In this document: one piece after another, positions 6,453-12,806 of the stretch
How the letters are laid out: every line of letters starts with the position of its first letter
Position numbering within the stretch: position 1 is the first letter of the stretch
Program-made: the position numbers and the translations under genes
From: DASXRC01 sp036506495
GTDB taxonomy: Bacteria > Actinomycetota > Actinomycetes > Mycobacteriales > Micromonosporaceae
Direction of reading: 5' to 3'
Length of the DNA: 13,133 nt
NCBI GenBank assembly: GCA_036506495.1
Contig: DASXRQ010000237.1
Location: 1 to 13,133, forward strand
Notes under the pieces: generated by a model
Seen by the model: only the letters and a program-made list of their open reading frames with translations
Database searches by the model: none
Told to the model about the DNA's origin: nothing

Positions 6453-6971
6453 GTGCGCATGTTCCGGCGGGTGCCCCAGCTGGCCGCCGACCGGCGCCCC
6501 CCGCTCGAGAACGGCGAGCGGATCCTCGCGTGGGCGCCGGTCGACGGGGTCGACGGTGTCGTCGTGGTGACCAACCGCGGCCTGTGGCTGCCGGGACGGG
6601 ACGCGCGCGTCGGGTATCACGCGATACACAAGGCGGCCTGGTCCGGGCGGTCGCTGGAGCTGACCCAGGGCCGGATCGTCGAGGAACGCGACACCTACAC
6701 GGTGGTGGCCGACCTGCCCGTCGAGACGCTCGTGCTGCCCGAGCCGGACGACGTGCCCGTCCAGGTGCGCGCGCGGGTGACCCGATCGGTCGGGTACACG
6801 GTGCACTACCGCCTTCCCGGCGGCGGGGGCGTGCGGGTGGTCGCCCGCCACGTCAGCGGGGTCGACGGCGTCACCTGGACGGTCCGGTACGACCCCGGCA
6901 CCGACGGCGACGCGCCGGATGTGGTGGAAGCGACCGCCTCGCTGGTGGCGCAGGCGCGCGCCGCCGTCTGA
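6453..6971 (+). CDS. Conserved hypothetical protein co-transcribed with dnaG
   Basis: This 172-residue soluble protein has no signal peptide or membrane segment. GTG 6453 directly follows the dnaG stop, with GGAGGG (6441-6446) 6 nt before it; ATG 6459 is the alternative start, two codons in. The sequence alternates short beta segments (ERILAWAPVDGVDGVVVVTNRGLWL, shown in parts: ILAWAPV, VVVVTNRGLWL) and resembles a PH-like or beta-barrel fold, though I cannot assign a named family. Small genes in this position after dnaG occur in related actinobacteria, from memory. Codon use matches its neighbours. Tight spacing suggests translation coupled to DnaG, but no functional link is shown. Confidence 0.75.
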   Translation: MRMFRRVPQLAADRRPPLENGERILAWAPVDGVDGVVVVTNRGLWLPGRDARVGYHAIHKAAWSGRSLELTQGRIVEERDTYTVVADLPVETLVLPEPDDVPVQVRARVTRSVGYTVHYRLPGGGGVRVVARHVSGVDGVTWTVRYDPGTDGDAPDVVEATASLVAQARAAV

Positions 6972-7026
6972 CCCCTGGACGGGACGGCCTGGGCCCGAGG
7001 CCCTACGTCAAAAAGCGGTGGCGGGC

Positions 7027-7049
7027 GTGTCGGACCTCATGGTTAGGGT
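7027..7049 (+). promoter_or_regulatory. Promoter of the ABC exporter operon, TANNNT -10 with a PafBC-like upstream block
   Basis: TAGGGT (7044-7049) ends 6 nt before GTG 7056, so the transcript is probably leaderless. Upstream, GTGTCGGAC (7027-7035) sits exactly 8 nt before the -10, the PafBC spacing, and shares the TGTCGG core but not the first T or last TG. The -10 call is moderate; the PafBC reading is weak. Confidence 0.45.
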
Positions 7050-7055
7050 CGACCC

Positions 7056-7988
7056 GTGGCTTCCGATCAACCCCTCGTCCACGCCCGCCGGCTGGTGAAG
7101 AAGTTCGGGGGCTTCACCGCGGTCGACGGCATCGATGTCGACGTGCACCGGGGCGAGTCGTTCGGGTTCCTCGGGCCCAATGGCGCCGGCAAGAGCTCGA
7201 CGATGCGGATGGTCGGCTGCGTGTCGCCTCCGACGTCCGGCACGCTGCGCATTCTGGGGATGGATCCGCACCGGGACGGGCCGGCGATCCGCGCCCGGCT
7301 GGGCGTCTGCCCGCAGCAGGACAATCTCGACCAGGAGCTCACCGTCCGGGAGAACCTGACGACGTACGCGCGGTACTTCGGCATAGCGCGCCGGGTCGCC
7401 CGCGAGCGCGCCGACGCCCTGCTCGAGTTCGTGCAGCTCGCCGAGCGGGCCACGAGCAAGGTGGAGCCGCTGTCAGGCGGCATGAAGCGCCGGCTCACGA
7501 TCGCGCGGGCGCTCGTGAACGAGCCGGAGATCGCGCTGCTCGACGAGCCGACCACGGGCCTGGATCCACAGGCCCGGCACCTGGTGTGGGAGCGGCTGTT
7601 CCGGCTCAAGCAGCAGGGCGTCACGCTCGTGCTGACGACTCACTACATGGACGAGGCCGAGCAGCTGTGCGACCGGCTGGTCGTGATGGACGGCGGGAAG
7701 ATCGTCGCGGAGGGGTCGCCGCGGGCGTTGATCGAGCAGCACGCGACCCGCGAGGTGGTGGAGTTGCGGTTCGCGGGCGACTCGCAGGATGACTACGCGG
7801 GCAAGCTCGCCGGCATCGGCGAACGCATCGAGGTACTGCCCGACCGGGTGCTGCTCTATGTCGGCAATGGCGACGCGGCGCTCGCCGAAGTGCACGCCCG
7901 GGCGCTGTCGCCCGTGAGCGTGCTCGCCCGGCGCAGCACCCTGGAGGACGTGTTCCTCCACCTCACCGGCCGGACGCTGGTGGACTGA
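7056..7988 (+). CDS. ABC exporter ATP-binding protein (NodI/DrrA-like)
   Basis: This 310-residue cytoplasmic ATPase drives an ABC-2 type exporter. Visible motifs are Walker A GPNGAGKS (40-47), Q-loop CPQQDNLD (Q87), signature LSGGM (139-143), Walker B ALLDEP (160-165, E164) and the switch histidine H196 in TTHYMDEAEQL. The stretch after the Q-loop (DNLDQELTVRENL, RYFGI) is typical of the NodI subgroup. The C-terminal 90 residues form the accessory region found in DrrA/NodI proteins, ending in LEDVFLHLTGR. The start is GTG 7056; its stop abuts the ATG of the first permease (TGAATG), so the three genes form one operon. Exported substrate is unknown: drugs, glycolipids or wall precursors are all possible. 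Confidence 0.92.
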   Translation: MASDQPLVHARRLVKKFGGFTAVDGIDVDVHRGESFGFLGPNGAGKSSTMRMVGCVSPPTSGTLRILGMDPHRDGPAIRARLGVCPQQDNLDQELTVRENLTTYARYFGIARRVARERADALLEFVQLAERATSKVEPLSGGMKRRLTIARALVNEPEIALLDEPTTGLDPQARHLVWERLFRLKQQGVTLVLTTHYMDEAEQLCDRLVVMDGGKIVAEGSPRALIEQHATREVVELRFAGDSQDDYAGKLAGIGERIEVLPDRVLLYVGNGDAALAEVHARALSPVSVLARRSTLEDVFLHLTGRTLVD

Positions 7989-8741
7989 ATGGGCACGGTG
8001 GCGGTCCTCGAGTACCACCTCGTCGGCTATCGCCGCACCTGGCGCGGCAGCGCGCTGTCCTCGTTCGTGCTGCCGCTGTTGACGATGCTCGGGTTCGGCG
8101 TCGGCGTCGGCAGCTACGTGGCGCCGATCGACGGCGTGCCGTACCTCGACTGGATGGTGCCCGGCCTCGTCGCGTCCACGGCGGTCAACGTGGCGATCGG
8201 CGACGCGACCTGGCCGGTGCTCGGCAACTTCCAGTGGATAAAGATCTACTTCGCTCAGGGCGCGGCGCCGCTCCGGGTCGTGGACATCGTCGCCGGCCAC
8301 CTGGCGTTCATCCTGTTCCGGGTGCTCACCAGCGCGACCGCGTTCCTGGTCGTCGCCGCGTTGTTCGGGGCCGTGCCGTCGCCGTGGGCGGTGCTCAGCC
8401 TGCCCGTGATCGTGCTCCTCGGCCTGGCGACCGCCCCGGCCACGATGGCATACAGCGCGAGCATCAAGTCCGACAGCTTCCTCGCCCTGCTCTACCGGTT
8501 CGCGGTCATCCCGATGTCGCTGTTCTCCGGGGTGTTCTTCCCGGTCGGGTCGCTGCCCGCGGTGCTGCGACCGCCCGCGTACGCCCTGCCGCTTTGGCAC
8601 GGTGTCGACCTGACCCGTGCGGCCACGCTCGGCGTGGCGCCCGACTGGTCGGCCGCCGGCCACCTGATCGTGCTCGCCGGGTGGGCGATTGCCGGTTGCC
8701 TGCTCGTGCTCGCTCGGTTCCGCCGCCGGTTGGTCATTTAG
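7989..8741 (+). CDS. ABC-2 type exporter permease (NodJ-like), first subunit
   Basis: This 250-residue protein has about six hydrophobic segments (near residues 22-42, 53-73, 100-125, 130-155, 165-190 and 222-243) and a short N-terminal amphipathic lead, the layout of ABC-2 permeases. FSGVFFPVGSLP followed by LPLWHGVDLTRA is the conserved C-terminal block of NodJ-like subunits. ATG 7989 directly follows the ATPase stop; no Shine-Dalgarno stands out, so translation is probably coupled. It would pair with the second permease to form the transmembrane channel. Confidence 0.88.
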   Translation: MGTVAVLEYHLVGYRRTWRGSALSSFVLPLLTMLGFGVGVGSYVAPIDGVPYLDWMVPGLVASTAVNVAIGDATWPVLGNFQWIKIYFAQGAAPLRVVDIVAGHLAFILFRVLTSATAFLVVAALFGAVPSPWAVLSLPVIVLLGLATAPATMAYSASIKSDSFLALLYRFAVIPMSLFSGVFFPVGSLPAVLRPPAYALPLWHGVDLTRAATLGVAPDWSAAGHLIVLAGWAIAGCLLVLARFRRRLVI

Positions 8742-8753
8742 GGAGGCGTCGAC

Positions 8754-9563
8754 GTGGTCACCCTTGTCCTCCCGCGGCTGGCCAGCTTCGAGGGCGCCGG
8801 CCGCCGGTCGGCCTCGGTCGCGGAGCGCAACGTCGCGGCGCTGAAGTCGGCGTACTGGATCGTGCTCATCTCCGGCTTCTTCGAGCCGGTGCTCTACCTG
8901 TTCTCGATCGGCGTGGGCGTCGGCAGGCTCGTCGGTGACATGCCGCTGCCGGACGGCCGCCTCGTGCCGTACGCCGAGTTCGTCGCGCCGGCGATGCTCG
9001 CCTCGTCGGCGATGAGCGGAGCGCTCGCCGAGACGACCTTCAACTTCTTCGGGAAGATGAAGTACTGGAAGCTGTACGAGGGGATGCTCGCGACCCCGGT
9101 GCGGCCGTTCGAGATCGCGTTCGGCGAGCTCGGCTGGGCGATGATTCGGGGAAGCCTCTACTCCGCGGCGTTTCTCAGTGTGATGGTCACGATGGACCTG
9201 ACCACCGCGGGTCGGGCGCTGGCCGCGTTCCCCGCGACCGTCCTCGTCGGTTTCGCGTTCGGCGCGCTCGGCATGGCCCTGTCGACGTTCATGCGTAGCT
9301 GGCAGGACTTCGACCTGATGGGTTCCGTCCAGTACCTGCTCTTCCTGTTCTCCGGGACGTTCGTGCCGCTGACGACGTACCCCGCCCAGATCCGCTGGCT
9401 GGTCGAGCTCAGCCCGCTGTACCAGGCGGTCTCGCTCGTCCGCGGCATCACCGTCGGTGGCGTCAGCGCGACGCAGGCGGCCAACGTGGCGTTCCTGCTT
9501 TTCGCGACCGTGCTCGGCCTCGCGGTCGCCTCCCGCCGCATGGGTCGCCTGCTGGCCAAGTAG
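8754..9563 (+). CDS. ABC-2 type exporter permease (NodJ-like), second subunit
   Basis: This 269-residue protein starts at GTG 8754, with GGGAGG (8742-8747) 6 nt before it. After a basic, soluble N-terminus of about 40 residues it has about six membrane segments (about 42-62, 78-98, 125-145, 152-175, 193-212 and 240-260). FSGTFVPLTTYP followed by LSPLYQAVSLVRG parallels the C-terminal block of the first permease, so the two subunits are divergent paralogues that should form a heterodimer. It is the last gene of the exporter operon; a short hairpin and two longer inverted repeats follow. Confidence 0.88.
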   Translation: MVTLVLPRLASFEGAGRRSASVAERNVAALKSAYWIVLISGFFEPVLYLFSIGVGVGRLVGDMPLPDGRLVPYAEFVAPAMLASSAMSGALAETTFNFFGKMKYWKLYEGMLATPVRPFEIAFGELGWAMIRGSLYSAAFLSVMVTMDLTTAGRALAAFPATVLVGFAFGALGMALSTFMRSWQDFDLMGSVQYLLFLFSGTFVPLTTYPAQIRWLVELSPLYQAVSLVRGITVGGVSATQAANVAFLLFATVLGLAVASRRMGRLLAK

Positions 9564-9570
9564 GGCGCGC

Positions 9571-9586
9571 GCCTCGCTCCCGAGGC
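9571..9586 (+). terminator. Small hairpin just after the exporter operon
   Basis: GCCTCG and CGAGGC pair around CTCC, 7 nt after the stop codon. There is no U-tract. It is a weak terminator on its own but lies before two stronger inverted repeats. Confidence 0.35.
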
Positions 9587-9591
9587 TCCCA

Positions 9592-9649
9592 CAACTCCGT
9601 CACAGTTGGGGTGTTGCCGCCGCGCGTGGCCCCAACTTCGACGGAGTTG
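9592..9649 (+). repeat. Long inverted repeat built from two copies of a self-complementary unit
   Basis: Two 20-nt arms (9592-9611 and 9630-9649) pair at 18 of 20 positions around an 18-nt loop. Each arm is itself partly palindromic: CAACT...AGTTG, with CCGTC between. It could act as a terminator for the exporter operon or be an intergenic repeat element. Confidence 0.6.
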
Positions 9650-9672
9650 GGCCGCCGCTGGCGTGGCCCCTC

Positions 9673-9722
9673 GCGATCGTGGAACGGACAGGGGCCTGAA
9701 GCACCTCGTGCGTTCCCCAATC
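9673..9722 (+). repeat. 50-bp palindromic repeat, copy 2, downstream of the ABC exporter operon
   Basis: Same length as the copy at 1798-1847, with identical outer parts in transcript orientation (GCGATCGTGGAACGGAC at the start, CGTTCCCCAATC at the end). The stem is less perfect here, having GGAACGGACA against TGCGTTCC. Both copies lie 3' of an operon in the same orientation relative to transcription, which suggests a terminator-like or REP-like family. Confidence 0.65.
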
Positions 9723-9802
9723 ATTCGGCCTCAAGGCGATGACGACCTACCTTCTGCAGATCAAGGGCGACAATTAGGAGAACGCGAACAACTAACCGCT
9801 GC

Positions 9803-9809
9803 GGGGAGG
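9803..9809 (+). promoter_or_regulatory. Ribosome binding site of the Gfo/Idh/MocA gene
   Basis: GGGGAGG lies 7 nt before GTG 9817 and fixes that start. The stretch 9723-9802 before it holds no clear -10/-35 pair; the promoter is not identified. Confidence 0.55.
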
Positions 9810-9816
9810 CCTAGAA

Positions 9817-10464
9817 GTGTCCACTGTAGATGATGGGGAACTGCGGGTCGGCATGGTTGGGTACGGCTTCATGGGCGCCGCGCACTCACAGGCGTGGCGC
9901 ACCGTGAACCGCGTCTTCGACCTCCCGGCGCGGGCCCGGATGGTCGCGGTTTCCGGCCGGAACGAGTCGAAGGTGGCGGCCGCCGCCACCCGTCTCGGCT
10001 GGGACGGGTTCACCACCGATTGGCACGAGCTGATCCGGCGCGACGACATCGACATCGTGGACATCTGCACGCCCGGCGACAGCCACGCCGAGATCGCCCT
10101 CGCGGCGCTCGCGGCCCGCAAGCACGTGCTGTGCGAGAAGCCACTAGCCAACTCGGTGAGTGAGGCCCGCGCGATGGTCACCGCCGCCGAGCGGGCGCGG
10201 GGGGCAGGCGTACGCACAATGTGCGGCTTCAACTACCGCCGGGTGCCCGCCGTCACCCTCATGCGGCAGCTGATCGCCGATGGCCGACTCGGAGTCATCC
10301 GGCACGTACGCGCGGCGTACCTGCAGGACTGGATCGTCGATCCCCAGTTTCCGTTGGTCTGGCGTCTGCGGCGTGACCAGGCGGGCTCCGGCGCGCTCGG
10401 CGACATCGGCGCACACATCATCGACCTCACGCAGTACGTGACGGGCAGCGGATCGCCGGCGTGA
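9817..10464 (+). CDS. Gfo/Idh/MocA oxidoreductase, N-terminal portion (Rossmann domain)
   Basis: The first reading frame gives 215 residues. GYGFMG (15-20) is the dinucleotide-binding loop, CEKPLA (106-111) holds the conserved catalytic-region lysine K108, and GDIGAHIIDL contributes D196 and H200 of the DxxxH motif. The last five residues (SGSPA) are out of the family frame. If the frameshift is real, this product would lack most of the substrate-binding beta sheet and would probably be unstable. Confidence 0.6.
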   Translation: MSTVDDGELRVGMVGYGFMGAAHSQAWRTVNRVFDLPARARMVAVSGRNESKVAAAATRLGWDGFTTDWHELIRRDDIDIVDICTPGDSHAEIALAALAARKHVLCEKPLANSVSEARAMVTAAERARGAGVRTMCGFNYRRVPAVTLMRQLIADGRLGVIRHVRAAYLQDWIVDPQFPLVWRLRRDQAGSGALGDIGAHIIDLTQYVTGSGSPA

Positions 10465-11051
10465 GCGCGCTGACCGAGACGTTCGTCAAGGAGCGGCCGC
10501 TGGCCGCGGAGTCGAGCGGACTCGCCGCGAGTGCCGCCGCCGCGACGCGGGACGGGGACGAATTCCGGCGGACCGGGACGGTCACCGTCGACGACGCCGC
10601 GCTGTTCATCGCGCGGCTGGACGGCGGTGCGGTCGCCACGTACGAGGCGACCCGGTTTGCGACCGGGCGCAGGAACGGTCTCCGGGTGGAGATCAACGGT
10701 TCGCTGGGCTCCGTGGCGTTCGACGTCGAGCGCCTGAACGAGTTGGAGTACTACGACGCGCGGGTTCCCGGACCGGAGCAGGGCTTCACCCGCATCCTGG
10801 TCACCGAGTCGACGCACCCTTACATGTCCGCGTGGTGGCCGGCCGGGCACATCATCGGGTACGAGCAGTCGTTCACCCACGAGATGCGCGACCTGATCGC
10901 GGCGATCGCGGGCGGCACCGACTCGACCCCGTCGTTCGCCGACGCGTTGCAGGTCCAGCTCGTCCTCGACGCGGTGGTCCGCTCGGCGGAGCTGAGGTCG
11001 TCGTGGACAGACGTTGAACGTTCCCTCGTCGGCGCGGCGGAGCAGCGGTGA
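10461..11051 (+). CDS. Gfo/Idh/MocA oxidoreductase, C-terminal portion (substrate-binding sheet)
   Basis: The second frame gives 196 residues from the GTG at 10461, which overlaps the TGA of the first frame (GTGA), though no Shine-Dalgarno precedes it. It carries the C-terminal beta-sheet domain (GGAVATYEATRFATGRRNG in part, INGSLGSVAFD, and SFTHEMRDLIAAI). Codon use is still clean, with no further stops, which argues that the break is recent or is a sequencing error. Reinitiation at the GTGA is possible but unproven. Confidence 0.5.
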   Translation: MSALTETFVKERPLAAESSGLAASAAAATRDGDEFRRTGTVTVDDAALFIARLDGGAVATYEATRFATGRRNGLRVEINGSLGSVAFDVERLNELEYYDARVPGPEQGFTRILVTESTHPYMSAWWPAGHIIGYEQSFTHEMRDLIAAIAGGTDSTPSFADALQVQLVLDAVVRSAELRSSWTDVERSLVGAAEQR

Positions 11052-11821
11052 CGCAGGTGCTGCGACCGGCCGTCGGCGTGGCCCTCGCCGCCCTCGTGCT
11101 CGCTGCCTGCCGTACGGCGCCGTCGGCAGGCCCGTCCGCGTACGACATCCTGGTTTTCTCGAAGACGACCGGATACCGGCACGAGTCGATCACCGCCGGC
11201 GTGCGGGCGTTCCGGGAACTGGGCACCGCGAACGGGTTCGCGGTCACGGCAACCGAGGACGCCACGGCGTTCACCGCGGAAAGCCTGCGACGGTACGCGG
11301 CGGTCGTCTTCCTTAACACGACCGGCGATGTGCTCGACCGGGCCCAGCGGAGCACCTTCGAGGCGTACATCCGCGGGGGCGGCGGCTTCGTGGGCGTCCA
11401 CTCGGCGGCCGACACCGAGTACAGGTGGCCCTTCTACGGCGGACTCGTCGGCGCATACTTCGCCAGGCACCCCGCGATCCAGCGCGCGACGCTGCGGGTC
11501 GAGGACCGCCGCAACCCAGCCACCGCGCACCTCGGCGAGACCTGGGTACGCACCGACGAGTGGTATGACTACCGCACCAACCCCCGGCCGGCGGTTCGGG
11601 TCCTGGCGAGCCTCGTGGAGTCCTCGTACTCCGGAGGACGGACGGGGGCCGACCACCCGATCGCCTGGTGCCACGCGTACCAGGGCGGCCGATCGTTCTA
11701 CACCGGCGGCGGGCACACCACTGGCTCGTACGCCGAACCGGACTTCCGCGCACACCTGCTCGGCGGCCTGCGGTACGCGGCCGGCCGGGCGGCGGCGGAC
11801 TGCGCGCCGCAACCAGCCTGA
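11048..11821 (+). CDS. ThuA-like domain lipoprotein (sugar metabolism)
   Basis: This 257-residue protein starts at GTG 11048, overlapping the preceding stop by 4 nt (GTGA), so it is translationally coupled. Residues 8-20 are hydrophobic and end in lipobox LAAC (C21), predicting an exported, lipid-anchored protein. The rest is a ThuA-type (trehalose utilisation) glutamine-amidotransferase-like fold: FSKTTGYRHESI, GGGGFVGVHSAADTEY, DEWYDY, HPIAWCHAYQGGRSFYTGGGH (quoted in parts: HPIAWCHAY, GRSFYTGGGH). ThuA proteins work with Gfo/Idh/MocA dehydrogenases (ThuB) on 3-keto sugars in rhizobia, and the gene order here fits. Rhizobial ThuA is not a lipoprotein, so the export signal is unusual against that model, though secreted ThuA-domain proteins are common in actinobacteria. 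Confidence 0.83.
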   Translation: MTQVLRPAVGVALAALVLAACRTAPSAGPSAYDILVFSKTTGYRHESITAGVRAFRELGTANGFAVTATEDATAFTAESLRRYAAVVFLNTTGDVLDRAQRSTFEAYIRGGGGFVGVHSAADTEYRWPFYGGLVGAYFARHPAIQRATLRVEDRRNPATAHLGETWVRTDEWYDYRTNPRPAVRVLASLVESSYSGGRTGADHPIAWCHAYQGGRSFYTGGGHTTGSYAEPDFRAHLLGGLRYAAGRAAADCAPQPA

Positions 11822-11905
11822 CTGCCTTTGCCCGGTCGATCATGGACTCGTTGTCGAGGCAAAGCGCAAGCCGGGAGACAGGAGACGCGGCGGTGGGCGG
11901 GCTGG

Positions 11906-11978
11906 CTCCCCCGCCGTGACTCGAACACGGAACCTACCGGTTAACAGCCGGTTGCTCTGCCAATTGAGCTACGGGGGA
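11906..11978 (-). tRNA. tRNA-Asn (GTT)
   Basis: The minus strand folds as a 73-nt cloverleaf. The acceptor stem is TCCCCCG with CGGGGGA and discriminator G; the D stem is GCTC/GAGC; the anticodon stem ACCGG/CCGGT holds loop CTGTTAA with anticodon GTT; the T arm is CCGTG-TTCGAGT-CACGG. CCA is not encoded. It converges on the ThuA-like gene. A possible -10 (TACAGT, minus strand 12031-12026) lies 47 nt upstream, but no convincing -35 goes with it. Mycobacterial genomes also have a tRNA-Asn near dnaG, from memory. Confidence 0.97.
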
Positions 11979-12188
11979 TCGCCGTGGGCCGGCAACCGGA
12001 TCTCCTCGGTGCCGGCGACTGCACAACTGTACCGGACAACCGGCCCGCACCACCGGGAGGGTTCTGGTGAACCGGCCGCCATGGATTTCGGACATATATC
12101 CCGGCCCCCCGGTCCCGCGTGCGCATGCCGGAGGTGGAGGATGGGTATGCACAGAACGACACAGGACGCGAGCGGGACAGGAGTATCA

Positions 12189-12202
12189 CCGGGAACTCCC
12201 GG
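12189..12202 (+). other. Small inverted repeat in the leader of the YtxH-like gene
   Basis: CCGGGA, AC, TCCCGG lies 36 nt before the ATG at 12238. The rest of the 12000-12237 region holds one AT-rich spot (CATATAT, about 12094-12100), unusual for this genome, which could be a -10 for this gene. I see no coding sequence in the gap. Confidence 0.3.
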
Positions 12203-12237
12203 CACGAAACGCCGCGTCAGGCACGGAAGGAGCCGCG

Positions 12238-12600
12238 ATGCGCGGAAAGCTGTGGTTCATTGGCGGGCTCGCCGCGGGCTTCGTCCTGGGCGCTCGCGCG
12301 GGCCGGGAGAAGTACGACGAGCTGGTCCGCAATGCCCGCAAGGCATGGGACCACCCGACAGTCCAGGAGGCGGCCGGGGTCGCGCAGGCCCAGGCCAACC
12401 GCCTCTACACCGAGGGCAAGGAGATGGTCGGCGACAAGCTGAGCAACACCAAGCTCGGCCAGCGGATGGGCAGCCACGCTGACGTGGCGGCCGAGGACGA
12501 GCTGGCGAGTTCGACGGGCACCACAGCCGGCACCACCTCCGGCACCGCCGGCACAAACAGGGCGACGGGGAAGTCCACGAGCACCAGTTCCACGTTCTGA
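12238..12600 (+). CDS. YtxH-like small membrane-anchored protein
   Basis: This 120-residue protein starts at ATG 12238, with GGAAGGAG (12225-12232) 5 nt before it. Residues 4-19 (KLWFIGGLAAGFVLGA) form one N-terminal membrane segment with a Gly-rich face, followed by RAGREKY, the hallmark of YtxH-type proteins. Residues 20-82 are a charged amphipathic helix region, and 88-120 are a low-complexity Ser/Thr/Gly/Ala tail. YtxH-type proteins are stress-associated in Bacillus, but their biochemical role is unknown. It stands alone between two tRNA genes and is followed by a strong hairpin. The tail could be disordered or a target of modification; that is speculation. Confidence 0.82.
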   Translation: MRGKLWFIGGLAAGFVLGARAGREKYDELVRNARKAWDHPTVQEAAGVAQAQANRLYTEGKEMVGDKLSNTKLGQRMGSHADVAAEDELASSTGTTAGTTSGTAGTNRATGKSTSTSSTF

Positions 12601-12613
12601 CCACCGACGCTCC

Positions 12614-12641
12614 GGGCCGGCCGCCACGTGGCGGCCGGCCC
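12614..12641 (+). terminator. Perfect 28-bp palindromic hairpin after the YtxH-like gene
   Basis: Two 14-bp GC-rich arms (GGGCCGGCCGCCAC and its complement) meet without a gap at CACGTG, 13 nt after the stop codon. There is no U-tract, as is usual in high-GC actinobacteria. It also insulates the downstream tRNA gene. Confidence 0.75.
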
Positions 12642-12707
12642 CGCGGCGGGACCGAGTGAGCGCGGCCGTCAACCGGGTCGGCGATCGCGGTGGTCGCCTC
12701 CCACGCG

Positions 12708-12726
12708 CCCGGGATACGATCCCGGG
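12708..12726 (+). promoter_or_regulatory. tRNA promoter -10 inside an inverted repeat
   Basis: TACGAT (12715-12720) is a TANNNT -10 box 12 nt before the tRNA 5' end. It lies within CCCGGGAT-ACG-ATCCCGGG, an 8-bp inverted repeat. No clear -35 is seen. Confidence 0.45.
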
Positions 12727-12732
12727 GCGCCA

Positions 12733-12806
12733 GGGGCGGTAGCTCAGCAGGTTAGAGCAGGCGACTCATAATCGCTCGGTCACGGGTTCGAGTCCCGTCC
12801 GCCCCA
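12733..12806 (+). tRNA. tRNA with CAT anticodon, most likely elongator tRNA-Met
   Basis: A 74-nt cloverleaf: acceptor GGGGCGG/CCGCCCC with discriminator A, D stem GCTC/GAGC, anticodon stem GGCGA/TCGCT (one G-U) with loop CTCATAA, T arm ACGGG-TTCGAGT-CCCGT. It is not initiator tRNA, because position 1 is paired with 72 and the GGG/CCC anticodon-stem signature is absent. tRNA-Ile2 (CAT read as AUA after lysidine modification) cannot be excluded by eye. Confidence 0.93.

Larger units (their letters stand above)
9817..11051 (+). pseudogene. Gfo/Idh/MocA family NAD(P)-dependent oxidoreductase, frameshifted
   Basis: Two overlapping frames together make one normal-length enzyme (about 411 residues) of the family that oxidises or reduces sugars and inositols. 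The first frame stops at 10464 after GSGSPA. In the other frame the bases from 10446 read QRIAGVSALTETFVKERP, which continues the family sequence after YVTG. Adding one base to the GGG at 10443-10445 joins the frames as YVTGQRIAGVSALTETF, so a 1-nt deletion is the simplest account. The break lies inside the C-terminal alpha/beta domain, not at a domain border, so a functional two-subunit split is unlikely. A sequencing error, a true recent mutation or frameshifting cannot be told apart from this sequence alone. The next gene, a ThuA-type lipoprotein, overlaps its end by 4 nt. Confidence 0.75.

Noticed and set aside
4527..6851. 774-codon minus-strand open frame opposite dnaG
   Set aside because: It mirrors the dnaG codons, lacks any domain motif, and DnaG on the plus strand is certain.
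6986..7002. GGCCT...AGGCC hairpin between the dnaG operon and the ABC exporter
   Set aside because: The stem is only 5 bp with no U-tract; it is too weak to call a terminator.
9739..9777. 12-codon open frame ATG...TAG (MTTYLLQIKGDN) before the Gfo-type gene
   Set aside because: It has no clear Shine-Dalgarno, no run of regulatory codons and no attenuator hairpin after it. It may be a gene remnant, but I cannot support a leader peptide.
11826..11864. CTTTGCC/GGCAAAG pair after the ThuA-like gene
   Set aside because: The 7-bp stem with a 25-nt loop is not a convincing terminator.
12140..12482. ATG 12140 with a nearby GGAGG as an extra gene before the YtxH-like gene
   Set aside because: The product is Arg-rich, lacks motifs and overlaps the YtxH-like frame over most of its length, so it is likely a frame shadow.
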